Notes under the pieces: generated by a model
The model's database searches: none
What the model was told of the DNA's origin: nothing
What the model saw: the letters and a program-made list of their open reading frames with translations, nothing else
Shown here: positions 1 to 11,319 of the stretch, piece after piece
Numbering within the stretch: position 1 is the stretch's first letter
Layout of the letters: the number at the start of each line of letters is the position of its first letter
NCBI GenBank assembly: GCA_002027195.1
Contig: MWJO01000039.1
Location: forward strand, 1-61,103
DNA: 61,103 nucleotides
Origin: Streptomyces sp. GKU 895
GTDB taxonomy: Bacteria > Actinomycetota > Actinomycetes > Streptomycetales > Streptomycetaceae
Direction: 5' to 3'
Program-made: the position numbers and the translations under genes

Positions 1-153
1 ACAGCAGTTCTGGGTCGTCGACGACGTACGGACGACAGCGTGGCGGACGCGCCGTCGCAGGACGCGCCGGCGCCCGAGGCCCCGGCTCCCGATGCCCGGA
101 ACGCCGGGTCGGAGGACCGCAGCAAGCAAGGGGAGGCCAGCCGTGGGCGCTGA
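1..153 (+). CDS. mtrB: MtrB sensor kinase, C-terminal tail (partial)
   Basis: Only the last 50 codons are present, reading in frame from base 1 to a TGA at 151-153. The visible tail is acidic and rich in Ala and Pro (repeats of DAP and EAP) and contains no kinase motif. Identity rests on position: in actinobacteria lpqB directly follows the sensor kinase gene mtrB of the MtrAB two-component system, and the following gene here is lpqB. The lpqB start overlaps this stop by 11 bp, as expected for co-translation in an operon. The call is an inference from synteny, not from a domain. Confidence 0.75.
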   Translation, partial: TAVLGRRRRTDDSVADAPSQDAPAPEAPAPDARNAGSEDRSKQGEASRGR

Positions 154-1987
154 CCGTGTGGGGGACGGCCGGCGGCGGAAACCGGTGCGCACGGTGGCGT
201 ACGCCGTCTGTGGCGCCGTACTGCTGGCGGGGTGCGCCTCGATGCCCGACAGCGGGGATCTGCGCGACGTGGAGTCCACGCCCCGGCAGGACACACAGGT
301 GCGGGTCTTCGCGCTGCCGCCCCGCGAGAACGCCGGGGCCAGGGAGATCGTGGACGGCTTCCTCGAGGCGCTGACCAGCGACGATCCCCATTTCGAGACG
401 GCGAAGAAGTATCTGACCGGGGACGCCGCGAAGGCCTGGAAGCCCGAGGCGTCGCTGACGGTGCTCGAAGAGGGGCCGGGGGCGACTCCGGAGGGGGTGA
501 ACGGGCGGGACACGCAGTCCGAGTCCTCGTTCCGGCTGTACGGCGACAAGGTCGCCACCGTGAACGGGCAGCAGACGTACGCGCCCGCCGCGGGCAGCTA
601 CGACAAGCCGCTGCACCTCATCCGTGAGAAGAAGAGCCATCAGTGGCGCATCGACGCGCCGCCGCCGGGTGTCGTGATGGGCAAGTCGGACTTCCTGCGC
701 AACTACACGTCGGTCAACAAGTACTACTTCGCCTCGAACACGCCGTCCGCCACGGGCGGGCAGCCGGTGGCCGTCGCCGACCCCGTGTACATCCGCAAGA
801 AGGTCGACCCGATGACGCAGACGGTACGGCTGCTGCTCGCGGGTCCCTCGCGCTGGCTCGACCAGGTCGTCAGGTCGAGCTTCCCCACGGGGACGCAGCT
901 GAAGCTGGGCAAGGGCGTCACCTCGCTGACGCCCGACGAGCAGAACAAGTTGACGGTGCCGCTGAACGCCCGGGCGAACCGGGTCGGTGCGGGCCGGTGC
1001 CAGGAGATGGCCGCCCAACTGCTCTTCACGCTGCAGGACCTGACGCCCACGGGCGTGGACGACGTAGCCCTCCAGGGCTCCGACGGCACGCAACTGTGCA
1101 CGGTCAACGCGAGCGACGCCGAGAACGCCGTGGTGCACGGAGTGGGCAAGAACGAGTACCAGTACTTCCTCGACGGCAAGCACCGGCTCGTGCGGCTGCC
1201 GAGCGAGAGCAGCAGTCCGGACGTGACGCCGGTGCCCGGTGCGCTGGGTGAGGGCGCCAAGGAACTGCGGTCGGCCGCGGTGTCGCGGGACGAGCGGATG
1301 GCGGCCGGGGTCACGTCCGACGGCAGTGAGCTGTACGTCGGATCGCTGGTGTCGGGCGCCTCGCTCGGCGATCCGGTGCTGCACAGCGACGGCAAGACGC
1401 CGAAGGACCGTCTCACCACGCCCAGTTGGGACGGCGACGGCAACCTGTGGGTGGCGGACCGTGATCCCGACCGGCCCCGGCTGCTGTTCCTGAAGGACGG
1501 CGCGGGGGAGCCGATCGAGGTCTCGACTCCGGGGCTGGACGGGCGTGTCGACGCGGTGCGGCTGGCCGCCGACGGTGTGCGGATCGCGCTCATCGTGGAG
1601 AAGGACGGCAAGAAGTCCCTCTGCATCGGGCGCGTCGAACGGGACGACAAGACGGACGAGGGGGCCGTCTCCGTGGTCGAACCGCGTTCGGTCACACCGC
1701 AGTTGGAGGAGGTCACCGCGATGTCCTGGGCGGGTGACAGCCGCCTGGTGCTGGTCGGGCGCGAGCGCGGTGGCGTGCAGCAGATGGCGTACGTCCAGGT
1801 CGACGGCTCCACTCCGGTGGGGTCGCCGCCCGCCGCGCTGACGGGGGTGAAGGCCCTCGCCGCGTCCGAGGAGGAGCAGCTGCCGCTGGTGGCGTACTCC
1901 GAGGAGGACGGCATCGTCCGGCTGTCGGCGGGGTCGAAGTGGCAGCAGGTGGTCAAGGACGGGACGGCGCCGGTTTATCCCGGGTAG
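143..1987 (+). CDS. lpqB: LpqB lipoprotein (GerMN domain, beta-propeller)
   Basis: Exported lipoprotein known to interact with and modulate the MtrB sensor kinase in actinobacteria. The chosen GTG has GGGGAG eight bases upstream and gives 614 residues; an earlier ATG at 92 lies inside mtrB without a ribosome site. The N-terminus has a basic stretch (RRRKPVR), a hydrophobic core and a lipobox LLAGC with Cys31 as the lipidated residue. A GerMN-like region follows around residues 190-300 (VRLLLAGPSRWLD), then a C-terminal half with propeller-like WDGDGNLWVADRD segments. It is intact, unlike the gene after it. Expected location is the outer face of the membrane, in an operon with mtrAB. Confidence 0.93.
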   Translation: MGADRVGDGRRRKPVRTVAYAVCGAVLLAGCASMPDSGDLRDVESTPRQDTQVRVFALPPRENAGAREIVDGFLEALTSDDPHFETAKKYLTGDAAKAWKPEASLTVLEEGPGATPEGVNGRDTQSESSFRLYGDKVATVNGQQTYAPAAGSYDKPLHLIREKKSHQWRIDAPPPGVVMGKSDFLRNYTSVNKYYFASNTPSATGGQPVAVADPVYIRKKVDPMTQTVRLLLAGPSRWLDQVVRSSFPTGTQLKLGKGVTSLTPDEQNKLTVPLNARANRVGAGRCQEMAAQLLFTLQDLTPTGVDDVALQGSDGTQLCTVNASDAENAVVHGVGKNEYQYFLDGKHRLVRLPSESSSPDVTPVPGALGEGAKELRSAAVSRDERMAAGVTSDGSELYVGSLVSGASLGDPVLHSDGKTPKDRLTTPSWDGDGNLWVADRDPDRPRLLFLKDGAGEPIEVSTPGLDGRVDAVRLAADGVRIALIVEKDGKKSLCIGRVERDDKTDEGAVSVVEPRSVTPQLEEVTAMSWAGDSRLVLVGRERGGVQQMAYVQVDGSTPVGSPPAALTGVKALAASEEEQLPLVAYSEEDGIVRLSAGSKWQQVVKDGTAPVYPG

Positions 1988-2163
1988 CGGTTCTTCCTGG
2001 GGAGCGGGTCATCCCGTGGTGGCGGGTCACCCGGGGCGGCGGGTCGCCCCGGGGTAGCGGGTCGCCCCGGGGATTGCGGCTCATCCCGGGGATTGCGGCT
2101 CATCCCGAGCAGTGGTTCACCCCGGGGACAGCGGTCCATCCCGAGCAGTGGTTCACCCCGGGT
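1987..2163. repeat. Array of ten 17-19 bp degenerate tandem repeats
   Basis: Ten head-to-tail units begin at about 1987, 2004, 2022, 2039, 2057, 2076, 2095, 2112, 2131 and 2148. The consensus is close to GCGGTTCATCCCGGGGA. The last four units form a higher-order 36 bp duplication (2112-2147, repeated from 2148). The array starts on the last base of the lpqB stop codon and ends just before a DnaA-box-like sequence. Each unit carries a CCCGGGG-type core. It fills the whole space between lpqB and the comF-like gene. Function is unknown. Confidence 0.85.
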
Positions 2164-2180
2164 CGCGGGGGAGGAGCCGG

Positions 2181-2189
2181 TTATCCACA
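2181..2189 (+). promoter_or_regulatory. Perfect TTATCCACA (DnaA-box-like) 9-mer
   Basis: TTATCCACA matches the E. coli R1 DnaA box exactly and is one base from the Streptomyces-preferred TTGTCCACA. It stands alone, 18 bp after the tandem array, in the leader of the comF-like gene. A single 9-mer match can occur by chance in a chromosome, so a role in DnaA binding is only a possibility. Confidence 0.3.
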
Positions 2190-2231
2190 GGGGTGGTCGG
2201 GGGGCTGCGGGCGTCGGCACAGTGGTGGGCG

Positions 2232-3222
2232 ATGCGGGGATGGTGGCGGGATCTCAAGGATCTGGTGCTGCCGGCCGAGTGCGGGGGCTGCGGGATGCCT
2301 CGCGCGGTGCTCTGCCCGGAGTGCCGCGCCGTCCTGAGCGGGAACGCCCCGCGCCAGGTGCGACCGGTGCCGGAGCCGGTGGGGTTGCCGCCGGTGCATG
2401 CGGCGGCGCCGTATGCCGACGAGGTGCGGGCCGTTCTGCTGGCCCACAAGGAACGCGGCGTGCTGGCGCTCGCGGGGCCGTTGGGGACGGCTCTGGCGGG
2501 ATCGGTCCGGGCGGGGCTGCGGGCGGCGCAGACGCGGGGGCAGGGGCTTGGGGGAGGCCTGGAGAGGGTTCGGTCGGGTGGGAGGCCCGGGGCCCGCTGC
2601 TGGTGCCCGTTCCGTCCTCGCGTACGGCCGTGGCGGCGCGCGGGCATGACCCGGCGCGGCGGATCGCGCGTGGCGGCGGCTGCGGAGCGTGCGGCGGGCC
2701 GGGGTGCCGGCGCGGGTCCTCTCGGTGTTGCGGCAGCGGCGTGGCGTGGCCGACCAGGCGGGGCTCAACTCCCGGGAGCGGCTGGACAATCTCGCCGGCG
2801 CGCTGTCGGTGGTCCCCGGCGGTGGGCGGCTGTTGCTCGCAGGCCCGGTCGTGCTGGTCGACGACGTCATGACGACGGGGGCATCTCTTGCGGAGGCCGC
2901 GCGGGCCGTGCGGGCGGCGGTGGCCGAGGAGGCCGGCGGGGCGGTTGAGGGGTTGAGGGGGAGGCGTGCGTATGGGGGAGAGGCGGTTGTGCGGGCGCGG
3001 GGCAGGGGAACGGGCGGATGTGGAAATGGTGTGACTGCCGTGTACGGGGCTGTGGGTCGGGAAGGCAGAGGGGGAGATGGCGGATGGACGGGGGCGAGAG
3101 CGGGTGAGCAGGGCGGACGGGCGGGAACGCGGGGTGCGGGGCTCGGTGAGGGCCGTGGTGACGTCATCTGCGCCGCTGTGGTCGCTGCGTCGCCGGATGC
3201 ATTCGAAATAAACCGGAACTGA
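2232..3222 (+). pseudogene. comF: ComF-family phosphoribosyltransferase, two frameshifts
   Basis: ComF-like proteins combine an N-terminal zinc-binding segment with a phosphoribosyltransferase domain; in naturally competent bacteria they act in DNA uptake, and in Streptomyces their role is unclear. From ATG 2232 the reading gives LVLPAECGGCGMPRAVLCPEC (four Cys, zinc-finger-like). It then needs a frame switch between 2560 and 2600 to read LLVPVPSSRTAVAARGHDP. A second switch near 2675 is needed to read the PRPP-loop segment VVLVDDVMTTGAS. Each switch equals one missing base. The protein ends in VVAASPDAFEINRN at 3222. About 70 Gly/Arg-rich residues sit between the PRPP loop and this tail, unusual for the family. 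Either a pseudogene or, more likely, sequence errors. Confidence 0.8.
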
Positions 3223-3533
3223 CCATCAACTTGCATCGTTGCAGGTAATGAGAGAACCAATTCACCTGAACGGAGGTACGCGGCGGTAGAGGGTGACGAC
3301 ATCCGTCCGGGCGAGATATGTTCGGTTGTGAGGAAAGGCCCAGGCCACGCCTCTCATATCCGATTGCCGTGCTGCGGGTTTTTCACTATCACCCGCGCTG
3401 GTGGAGTGGAGATCTTGCCCGCGGGGGAGGAGGTGGAAGTCACCGAGTCCGAGGTTCCGGGACTCACCGGAGCCTGGTGCAAAAGGGAGATGCTCCGCCG
3501 TCGGAGCGGAGCGATCCGGGAACGGAGTTCTGC
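3223..3533. other. 311 bp intergenic region upstream of hpf
   Basis: No convincing coding frame: the reading from about 3328 lacks third-position GC bias. The first 60 bases are relatively AT-rich for this genome and could hold the hpf promoter, but no clear -35/-10 pair at good spacing was found. CAGGT and ACCTG arms flank 3241-3267, and GAGTCC/GGGACTC arms occur around 3448-3470. The 5' leader of hpf is therefore probably long. Confidence 0.4.
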
Positions 3534-4226
3534 GTGGACATCGTCGTCAAGGGCCGCAAGACCGAGGTGCCCGAGCGGTTCCGCAAGCACGTGGCCGAGA
3601 AGCTGAAGCTGGAGAAGATCCAGAAGCTCGACGGCAAGGTGATCAGCCTCGACGTCGAGGTGTCCAAGGAGCCCAACCCCCGACAAGCCGACCGCTGTGA
3701 CCGAGTGGAGATCACGCTCCGCTCCCGCGGTCCGGTGATCCGGGCGGAGGCGGCGGCAAGCGATCCGTACGCGGCGCTCGACCTGGCGGCGGAAAAGCTG
3801 GACGCCCGCCTGCGCAAGCAGCACGACAAGCGTTTCTCGCGCCGCGGTGCGCGCCGGATCTCGGCAGCCGAGGTCGCCGACCACGTCCCGGGCGCGGCCA
3901 CCCTCAACGGCAACGGCCTCCCCGTCCATGACGAAGAGCCGGACGGCGTCCCCACCAAGAAGATCGGCTCGCTGGAAGTGAAGGGCGAAGGCCCCCTCAT
4001 CGTCCGCGAGAAGACCCACGTCGCCTCCCCGATGACCCTCGACCAAGCTCTGTACGAGATGGAGCTGGTCGGGCACGACTTCTATCTGTTCGTCGACTCC
4101 GAGACGAAGGAACCGAGTGTCGTCTACCGACGGCACGCCTACGACTACGGCGTCATCCACCTCAGCACGGACCCCATGGTCGCCCAGGCGCAGCCCCCCG
4201 CGGCCGGTGGCACGCTGGGTGGCTGA
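3534..4226 (+). CDS. hpf: Ribosome hibernation promoting factor, long form (HPF)
   Basis: Long-form HPF binds the 30S decoding region and dimerises ribosomes into inactive 100S particles during stress or stationary phase. GTG 3534 is chosen because GGAG lies six bases upstream and the product (230 aa) starts directly with the S30AE fold (MDIVVKGRKTEVPERFRKHV). The N-terminal S30AE domain spans about residues 1-105, with the basic helix LDARLRKQHDKRFSRR. A flexible linker follows, then the C-terminal dimerisation domain at about 165-225 (MTLDQALYEMELVGHDFYLF). Length is normal for actinobacterial long HPF. A strong hairpin terminator follows, so it is probably monocistronic. Confidence 0.93.
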   Translation: MDIVVKGRKTEVPERFRKHVAEKLKLEKIQKLDGKVISLDVEVSKEPNPRQADRCDRVEITLRSRGPVIRAEAAASDPYAALDLAAEKLDARLRKQHDKRFSRRGARRISAAEVADHVPGAATLNGNGLPVHDEEPDGVPTKKIGSLEVKGEGPLIVREKTHVASPMTLDQALYEMELVGHDFYLFVDSETKEPSVVYRRHAYDYGVIHLSTDPMVAQAQPPAAGGTLGG

Positions 4227-4247
4227 CCGCCCGGCCTGACGGCTGAG

Positions 4248-4288
4248 CCGGTGCCCCTGGAGCGCGTGTGCGCCCCCAGGGGCACCGG
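4248..4288 (+). terminator. Terminator hairpin after hpf
   Basis: A perfect 13 bp stem CCGGTGCCCCTGG / CCAGGGGCACCGG with a 15-base loop starts 21 bases after the hpf stop. There is no T-run, as is usual for Streptomyces terminators. Confidence 0.8.
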
Positions 4289-4428
4289 TGTGCGACCACT
4301 TCGCGCCCCGCTCGGTCACCGCGGTGTCGTCCGGGCATGAAATCATGGCCGCACCGGCCCAACCGCTGGGCCGTTGCCTTGGGTTGGCGATGGCACAGGA
4401 CCAGCCACAGCCTTCAGGGGGAGGAACG

Positions 4429-5175
4429 ATGGCGGACAGCTTCGGACCGATGCAGGACGGAGATGCCGGCGACGGCGTCACCGGCTTGGGCCCGGACACG
4501 GGCTCACCACGCAAGGAGCCGATCCGTGTCCTGGTCGTGGACGACCATGCCCTCTTTCGGCGGGGACTGGAGATCGTGCTCGCGGCCGAGGAGGACATCC
4601 AGGTCGTGGGCGAGGCGGGCGACGGCGCCGAGGCCGTCGACAAGGCCGCCGACCTGCTGCCCGACATCGTCCTGATGGACGTACGGATGCCCAAGCGGGG
4701 CGGTATCGAGGCCTGCACCTCCATCAAGGAGGTCGCCCCCAGCGCGAAGATCATCATGCTGACGATCAGCGACGAGGAGGCCGACCTCTACGAGGCGATC
4801 AAGGCGGGCGCGACCGGTTATCTCCTCAAGGAGATCTCCACCGACGAGGTGGCCACCGCCATTCGCGCGGTCGCCGACGGACAGTCGCAGATCAGTCCGT
4901 CCATGGCGTCGAAGCTGCTCACCGAGTTCAAGTCGATGATCCAGCGGACGGACGAGCGGCGGCTCGTGCCCGCGCCGCGGCTCACCGACCGTGAGCTGGA
5001 AGTGCTCAAACTCGTCGCAACCGGAATGAACAACCGGGATATCGCCAAGGAGTTGTTCATCTCCGAGAACACCGTGAAGAACCACGTGCGCAACATCCTG
5101 GAGAAGCTTCAGCTGCACTCCAGGATGGAGGCCGTCGTCTACGCGATGCGGGAGAAGATCCTAGAGATCCGCTAG
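4429..5175 (+). CDS. NarL/LuxR-family response regulator
   Basis: 248-residue DNA-binding response regulator. The receiver domain (about 32-148) has the acidic pair VVDDH (D38, D39), phospho-acceptor D84 in VLMDVRMP, and the conserved Lys in GYLLKE. The C-terminal LuxR-type helix-turn-helix (about 178-230) reads LTDRELEVLKLVATGMNNRDIA. ATG 4429 is preceded by GGGGGAGGAA. No histidine kinase gene is adjacent, so it is an orphan here. Its TAG stop overlaps the convergent YcaQ-type gene by 15 bp. Function and signal are not readable from the sequence. Confidence 0.9.
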   Translation: MADSFGPMQDGDAGDGVTGLGPDTGSPRKEPIRVLVVDDHALFRRGLEIVLAAEEDIQVVGEAGDGAEAVDKAADLLPDIVLMDVRMPKRGGIEACTSIKEVAPSAKIIMLTISDEEADLYEAIKAGATGYLLKEISTDEVATAIRAVADGQSQISPSMASKLLTEFKSMIQRTDERRLVPAPRLTDRELEVLKLVATGMNNRDIAKELFISENTVKNHVRNILEKLQLHSRMEAVVYAMREKILEIR

Positions 5176-6327
5176 CGCCTTGGTCAGGGGCGCGCGCAGT
5201 TCGGGCGCGTCCACCCGCTCCACGCGCACGTCCGTGCAGTCCACCCAGCTCGCCGCCTCGGCCAGTGCCTGCGCGACCGCCGGGACCGCCTTCGGGCCGT
5301 CCAGCGTGACCTGCCGGGCCACCAGGGTGCGGCCCTCCCGCGCGGGGTCCACGCGGCCGACGAGACGGCCGCCGGCCAGGACCGGCATCGCGAAGTAGCC
5401 GTAGACCCGCTTCGGCTTGGGGACGTAGGCCTCCAGGCGGTGGGTGAAGCCGAAGATCCGCTCCGTGCGCGCGCGTTCCCAGATCAGGGAGTCGAACGGC
5501 GACAGCAGCGTCGTACGGTGGCGGCCGCGCGGCGGAGTCGCCAGGGCCTCCGGGTCGGCCCAGGCGGGCTTGCCCCAGCCCTCGACCGCGACCGGGACCA
5601 GACCCGAGTCGGCGATCACCGCGTCGACCTGCTCGGCCTTGAGGCGGTGGTAGTCGGCGATGTCCGCGCGCGTGCCGACCCCCAGCGACCGCCCGGCCAG
5701 CCGGACCAGGCGGCGCAGGCACTCGGCGTCGTCCAGCTCGTCATGGAGCAGCGCCTGCGGGACGGCGCGCTCCGCGAGGTCGTACACCCGCTTCCAGCCG
5801 CGGCGCTCCACACAGACGACCTCGCCGTACATGAGCGCACGCTCCACGGCGACCTTGGTGCCCGACCAGTCCCACCACTCGCTGGTCTTCTTCGCGCCGC
5901 CCAGCTCCGTGGCCGTGAGGGGGCCCTCGGCGCGGAGCTGCTTGATGACCTGTTCGTAGGTGCCCTCGGGCAGGTCGTGGCTCCAGTGCGGGCGGTCGCG
6001 GTAGGCGCGGCGGCGGAACGCGAAGTGCGGCCACTCCTCGATGGGGAGGATGCAGGCCGCGTGGGACCAGTACTCGAAGGCGTGGGTCTCGGTCCAGTAG
6101 GCGTTCTCGACGGTCTTGCGGCCGACCGCTCCCAGGCGGGCGTACGGGATGAGCTCATGGGAGCGGGCGAGGACCGAGATGGTGTCGAGCTGGACCGCGC
6201 CGAGGTGGCGCAGGATGCCGCGGACACCGGCCCGGCGGTCGGGGGTGCCGAGGAAGCCCTGGGCGCGCAGGGCGATGCGGCGGGCTTCGTCGGCGGTCAG
6301 TTCGGTCGAGGGACGCGGGCTCGTCAT
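5161..6327 (-). CDS. AlkX/YcaQ-family DNA glycosylase (winged-helix)
   Basis: Proteins of this family (HTH_42; E. coli YcaQ, now AlkX; Streptomyces AlkZ) unhook interstrand DNA crosslinks and excise alkylated bases. The product is 388 aa from ATG 6327. The catalytic Q-x-D motif is present as VQLDTI (Q46, D48), followed by tandem winged-helix-like segments and the C-terminal block LLSPFDSLIWERARTERIF typical of the family. An upstream in-frame TTG exists but has no ribosome site. It is convergent with and overlaps the response regulator stop. A housekeeping repair role is more likely than a cluster-specific one, since no biosynthetic genes are nearby. Confidence 0.85.
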   Translation of the reverse strand: MTSPRPSTELTADEARRIALRAQGFLGTPDRRAGVRGILRHLGAVQLDTISVLARSHELIPYARLGAVGRKTVENAYWTETHAFEYWSHAACILPIEEWPHFAFRRRAYRDRPHWSHDLPEGTYEQVIKQLRAEGPLTATELGGAKKTSEWWDWSGTKVAVERALMYGEVVCVERRGWKRVYDLAERAVPQALLHDELDDAECLRRLVRLAGRSLGVGTRADIADYHRLKAEQVDAVIADSGLVPVAVEGWGKPAWADPEALATPPRGRHRTTLLSPFDSLIWERARTERIFGFTHRLEAYVPKPKRVYGYFAMPVLAGGRLVGRVDPAREGRTLVARQVTLDGPKAVPAVAQALAEAASWVDCTDVRVERVDAPELRAPLTKALADL

Positions 6328-6379
6328 GAGGGGGACGATAGGCGGTGGCACTGACAACGGGGCGTGAGCTGCGCGATCA

Positions 6380-6961
6380 CTACGAGAGCTCCACGCGCGC
6401 CGGCAGATACGGTGCCGTCGACGGCAGCCCCAGGTCCGACGGGAGCAGGGAACCCACCCAGCAGTCCCGGCGTACGCCCTGGTTGACGATGCCGGAGCGC
6501 AGCACGCCCTCGACCGTGAAACCGCAGCGCTCCGCCACCGCGCGCGAGGGGTGGTTTCCGACCTCCGCGCGCCACTCCACGCGGTCGATGGACAGCTGGG
6601 TGAAGGCCCAGCGGGACGCGGCGAGGACGGCCTCGGTGACGTAGCCGTTGCCGCGGTGTTCCCTCGTGCCCCAGAAGCCGACCTCGGCCGCGCTCATGGA
6701 ACGCATCGACAGCCCGAGCATGCCCACCAGTTCCTCCCCTTCGGGGAGGAAGAGACCCCACGTGAACATGGAGCCGTTCGTCCAGCCGTCGGGGACGAGC
6801 TGGTCCGTGAAACTCTCCGCGTGCTCGCGCAGATACGGCGAGGGGATGGTCGTCCAGCGCTGGATGTCGGGGTCCTGGGCGGCCGCGTACACGGTGTCGG
6901 TGTCCGGCGGGCCGACCGTGCGCATCAGCAGGCGGCCGGTGGTGAGCGTGACGGGGTCCAT
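6380..6961 (-). CDS. GNAT-family N-acetyltransferase (RimJ/RimL type)
   Basis: 193 residues with the layout of RimJ/RimL-like acetyltransferases: TGRLLMRTVGPPDTDTVYAA at the N-terminus, an acetyl-CoA binding segment with EVGFWGTREHRGNGYVTEAV (R/Q-x-x-G-x-G/A type) at about 95-115, and NHPSRAVAERCGF near residue 140. Substrate is unknown; relatives acetylate ribosomal protein N-termini or small molecules. It is transcribed towards the glycosylase gene (52 bp gap) and divergently from secA across a 269 bp region. Confidence 0.85.
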   Translation of the reverse strand: MDPVTLTTGRLLMRTVGPPDTDTVYAAAQDPDIQRWTTIPSPYLREHAESFTDQLVPDGWTNGSMFTWGLFLPEGEELVGMLGLSMRSMSAAEVGFWGTREHRGNGYVTEAVLAASRWAFTQLSIDRVEWRAEVGNHPSRAVAERCGFTVEGVLRSGIVNQGVRRDCWVGSLLPSDLGLPSTAPYLPARVELS

Positions 6962-7230
6962 CGGCCGATTCTGCTCGGGGATTCACGACAAGGCCATCTT
7001 TTTGCGGTGCGTGAGCGCGTGGTCACCTTTCGCGCAATTCGTCGGCGGAACGCGGCACCATCCGCTACCCCCGGCCGTTGTCCCCTTTGACGGAGATTTG
7101 AAGCAGCGGACGGTCGCCGTCCCCGGCAGGCTCCCGGCGTGGCCATGTCCTCGCATACGATGGCCGTTGCTCAGTCAAGTCAAATGGAAACCGACCGTCC
7201 CAGGCCCGACCGGCAAGGAGACCAACCCCC

Positions 7231-10071
<2,841 letters not shown>

Positions 10072-10098
10072 CGGTGTCCGCGACGCTGTAGCCGGTTG

Positions 10099-10131
10099 AA
10101 GGGCCGGGTCACCTGGGGTGGCCCGGCCCTT
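10099..10131 (+). terminator. Terminator hairpin after secA
   Basis: Ten-bp stem AAGGGCCGGG / CCCGGCCCTT with a short inner CACC/GGTG extension, 27 bases after the secA stop. Confidence 0.8.
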
Positions 10132-10253
10132 CGGCGTGTGAGTGGGGTCGGCTCGGTCGTCGGCGTGGGGTGGAGCCGGCTAGGTCGTTCGGGCTGTCTC
10201 GGGCTGTCTCGGGCTGCTTCGGGCCGCGCTCGGCGCTTGTGCGCGCCGTGGTG

Positions 10254-11167
10254 TCAGTGGTCGGCCGTGCGGCGGTCGCGGGGGCCGCCCAGTTCTACCG
10301 CGGTGCAGCGCCAGCGGCGGTCCCGGCCGAGTTCCACGCGGAAGGCCATGGCGCGCAGCTGGTCGCCGGCGCCGATGCGGGCGAAGGCCTCGTAGGCGCC
10401 GGGGCGCGGGACGTAGTAGCCGATGTCGCGGACCACGGGGCGGGTGCCGCGGGCGCGGAGGGGGCCGCGTTCGGCGAGTTCGGCCAGCTCGTCGTAGGCC
10501 TGGCCGACGGTGTGCCGGAGCATCGAGTGGACGGGGCGCTGGCCGCTGAGGACCAGCACGAGGAGCTCGGCGGATGGTGGTCGGCGGGGCGAAGGGGTTG
10601 GGGGCGCCGTTGGTCGGACCGGTGTCGTGGACGGTCGGTGCGGCGAAGGGGTTGGCCCAGGGCTGTGGGGCGGACGTGCCGCTTTCCGGTGCTGACGTGG
10701 GCGCAGGCGTCGCTGCCGTCCCGTCCGCCCCCGGTATCGAGGCGACGGTCCGCTGGTCGTGGACCGAGGGAGGCGGCCAGGACAGCGGGTCGCCGGACAC
10801 GACGGTGCCGCCGGGACCACCAGGCCCCTCAGAGACCTCCCCCGCCGACGCCCCACGGACATCCCGCGCCGACTCCGACGCCGGCACCCCGGACCGCGTC
10901 CCCGCACTCCCCCGCCAACGGCACGTCCTCCCCGAACACCGTCGGCATCGCCTCCGCGTCACGGGTCGGCGACGCCCACGTGTCTCGGGTCGGCGGCCCG
11001 ACCGCGTCACCCGCGGGCCGCGCCCAAGGGTCCCGCCCGGCGTCCGGCTCTGCGCCCGACCCGGCCTTCTCCCCCGTCGCGCCCGACGTCTCCAGCCCCG
11101 GCTTCGCATCCGCCGGCGGAGTCGGCCCGTCCCAGGTCGGGTCCGGGGTCTGCGCCTCGTCGGACAT
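10254..11167 (-). pseudogene. Rv3235-type domain protein, frameshifted, possibly chimeric
   Basis: The 3' part (10254 to about 10575) reads LLVLVLSGQRPVHSMLRHTV and YEAFARIGAGDQLRAMAFR, the C-terminal domain of the Rv3235-like protein commonly encoded beside secA. Reading upstream requires a frame change near 10575 into a Pro/Ala-rich segment with SVHDQRTVASIPG and NPFAPPT. A second change near 10880 leads to a segment beginning MSDEAQTPDPTWDG at ATG 11167, which has a clear GAGGGGAA ribosome site. All three frames keep high third-position GC. The 5' two thirds resemble the low-complexity head of small Streptomyces membrane proteins, not Rv3235 proteins, so this may be a fusion of two genes. 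The alternative is one gene with indels. Confidence 0.6.
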
Positions 11168-11319
11168 GCGTGGGTTCCCCTCGGTTCGGATGCCCCGTCA
11201 TGCTACGGCCAGGGCATCTCCCCCGCGGGGGCGGCCTACGATGATCCCCGAGTCATCGATCAGCCGATCACCCGCGCCCCGCCGTACGCCGGCGGACGGC
11301 GCCGTTCCGGGGAGGAACC

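Noticed and set aside
1987..2163. Reading the tandem array as a CRISPR
   Set aside because: Units are head-to-tail with no unique spacers and no cas genes are present.
1987..2189. Calling the repeats plus DnaA-like box a replication origin
   Set aside because: No rep gene, AT-rich unwinding element or cluster of DnaA boxes is present; kept only as a speculative finding.
3328..3606. A 92-codon gene ahead of hpf
   Set aside because: It overlaps the hpf start in another frame, lacks codon bias and has no ribosome site.
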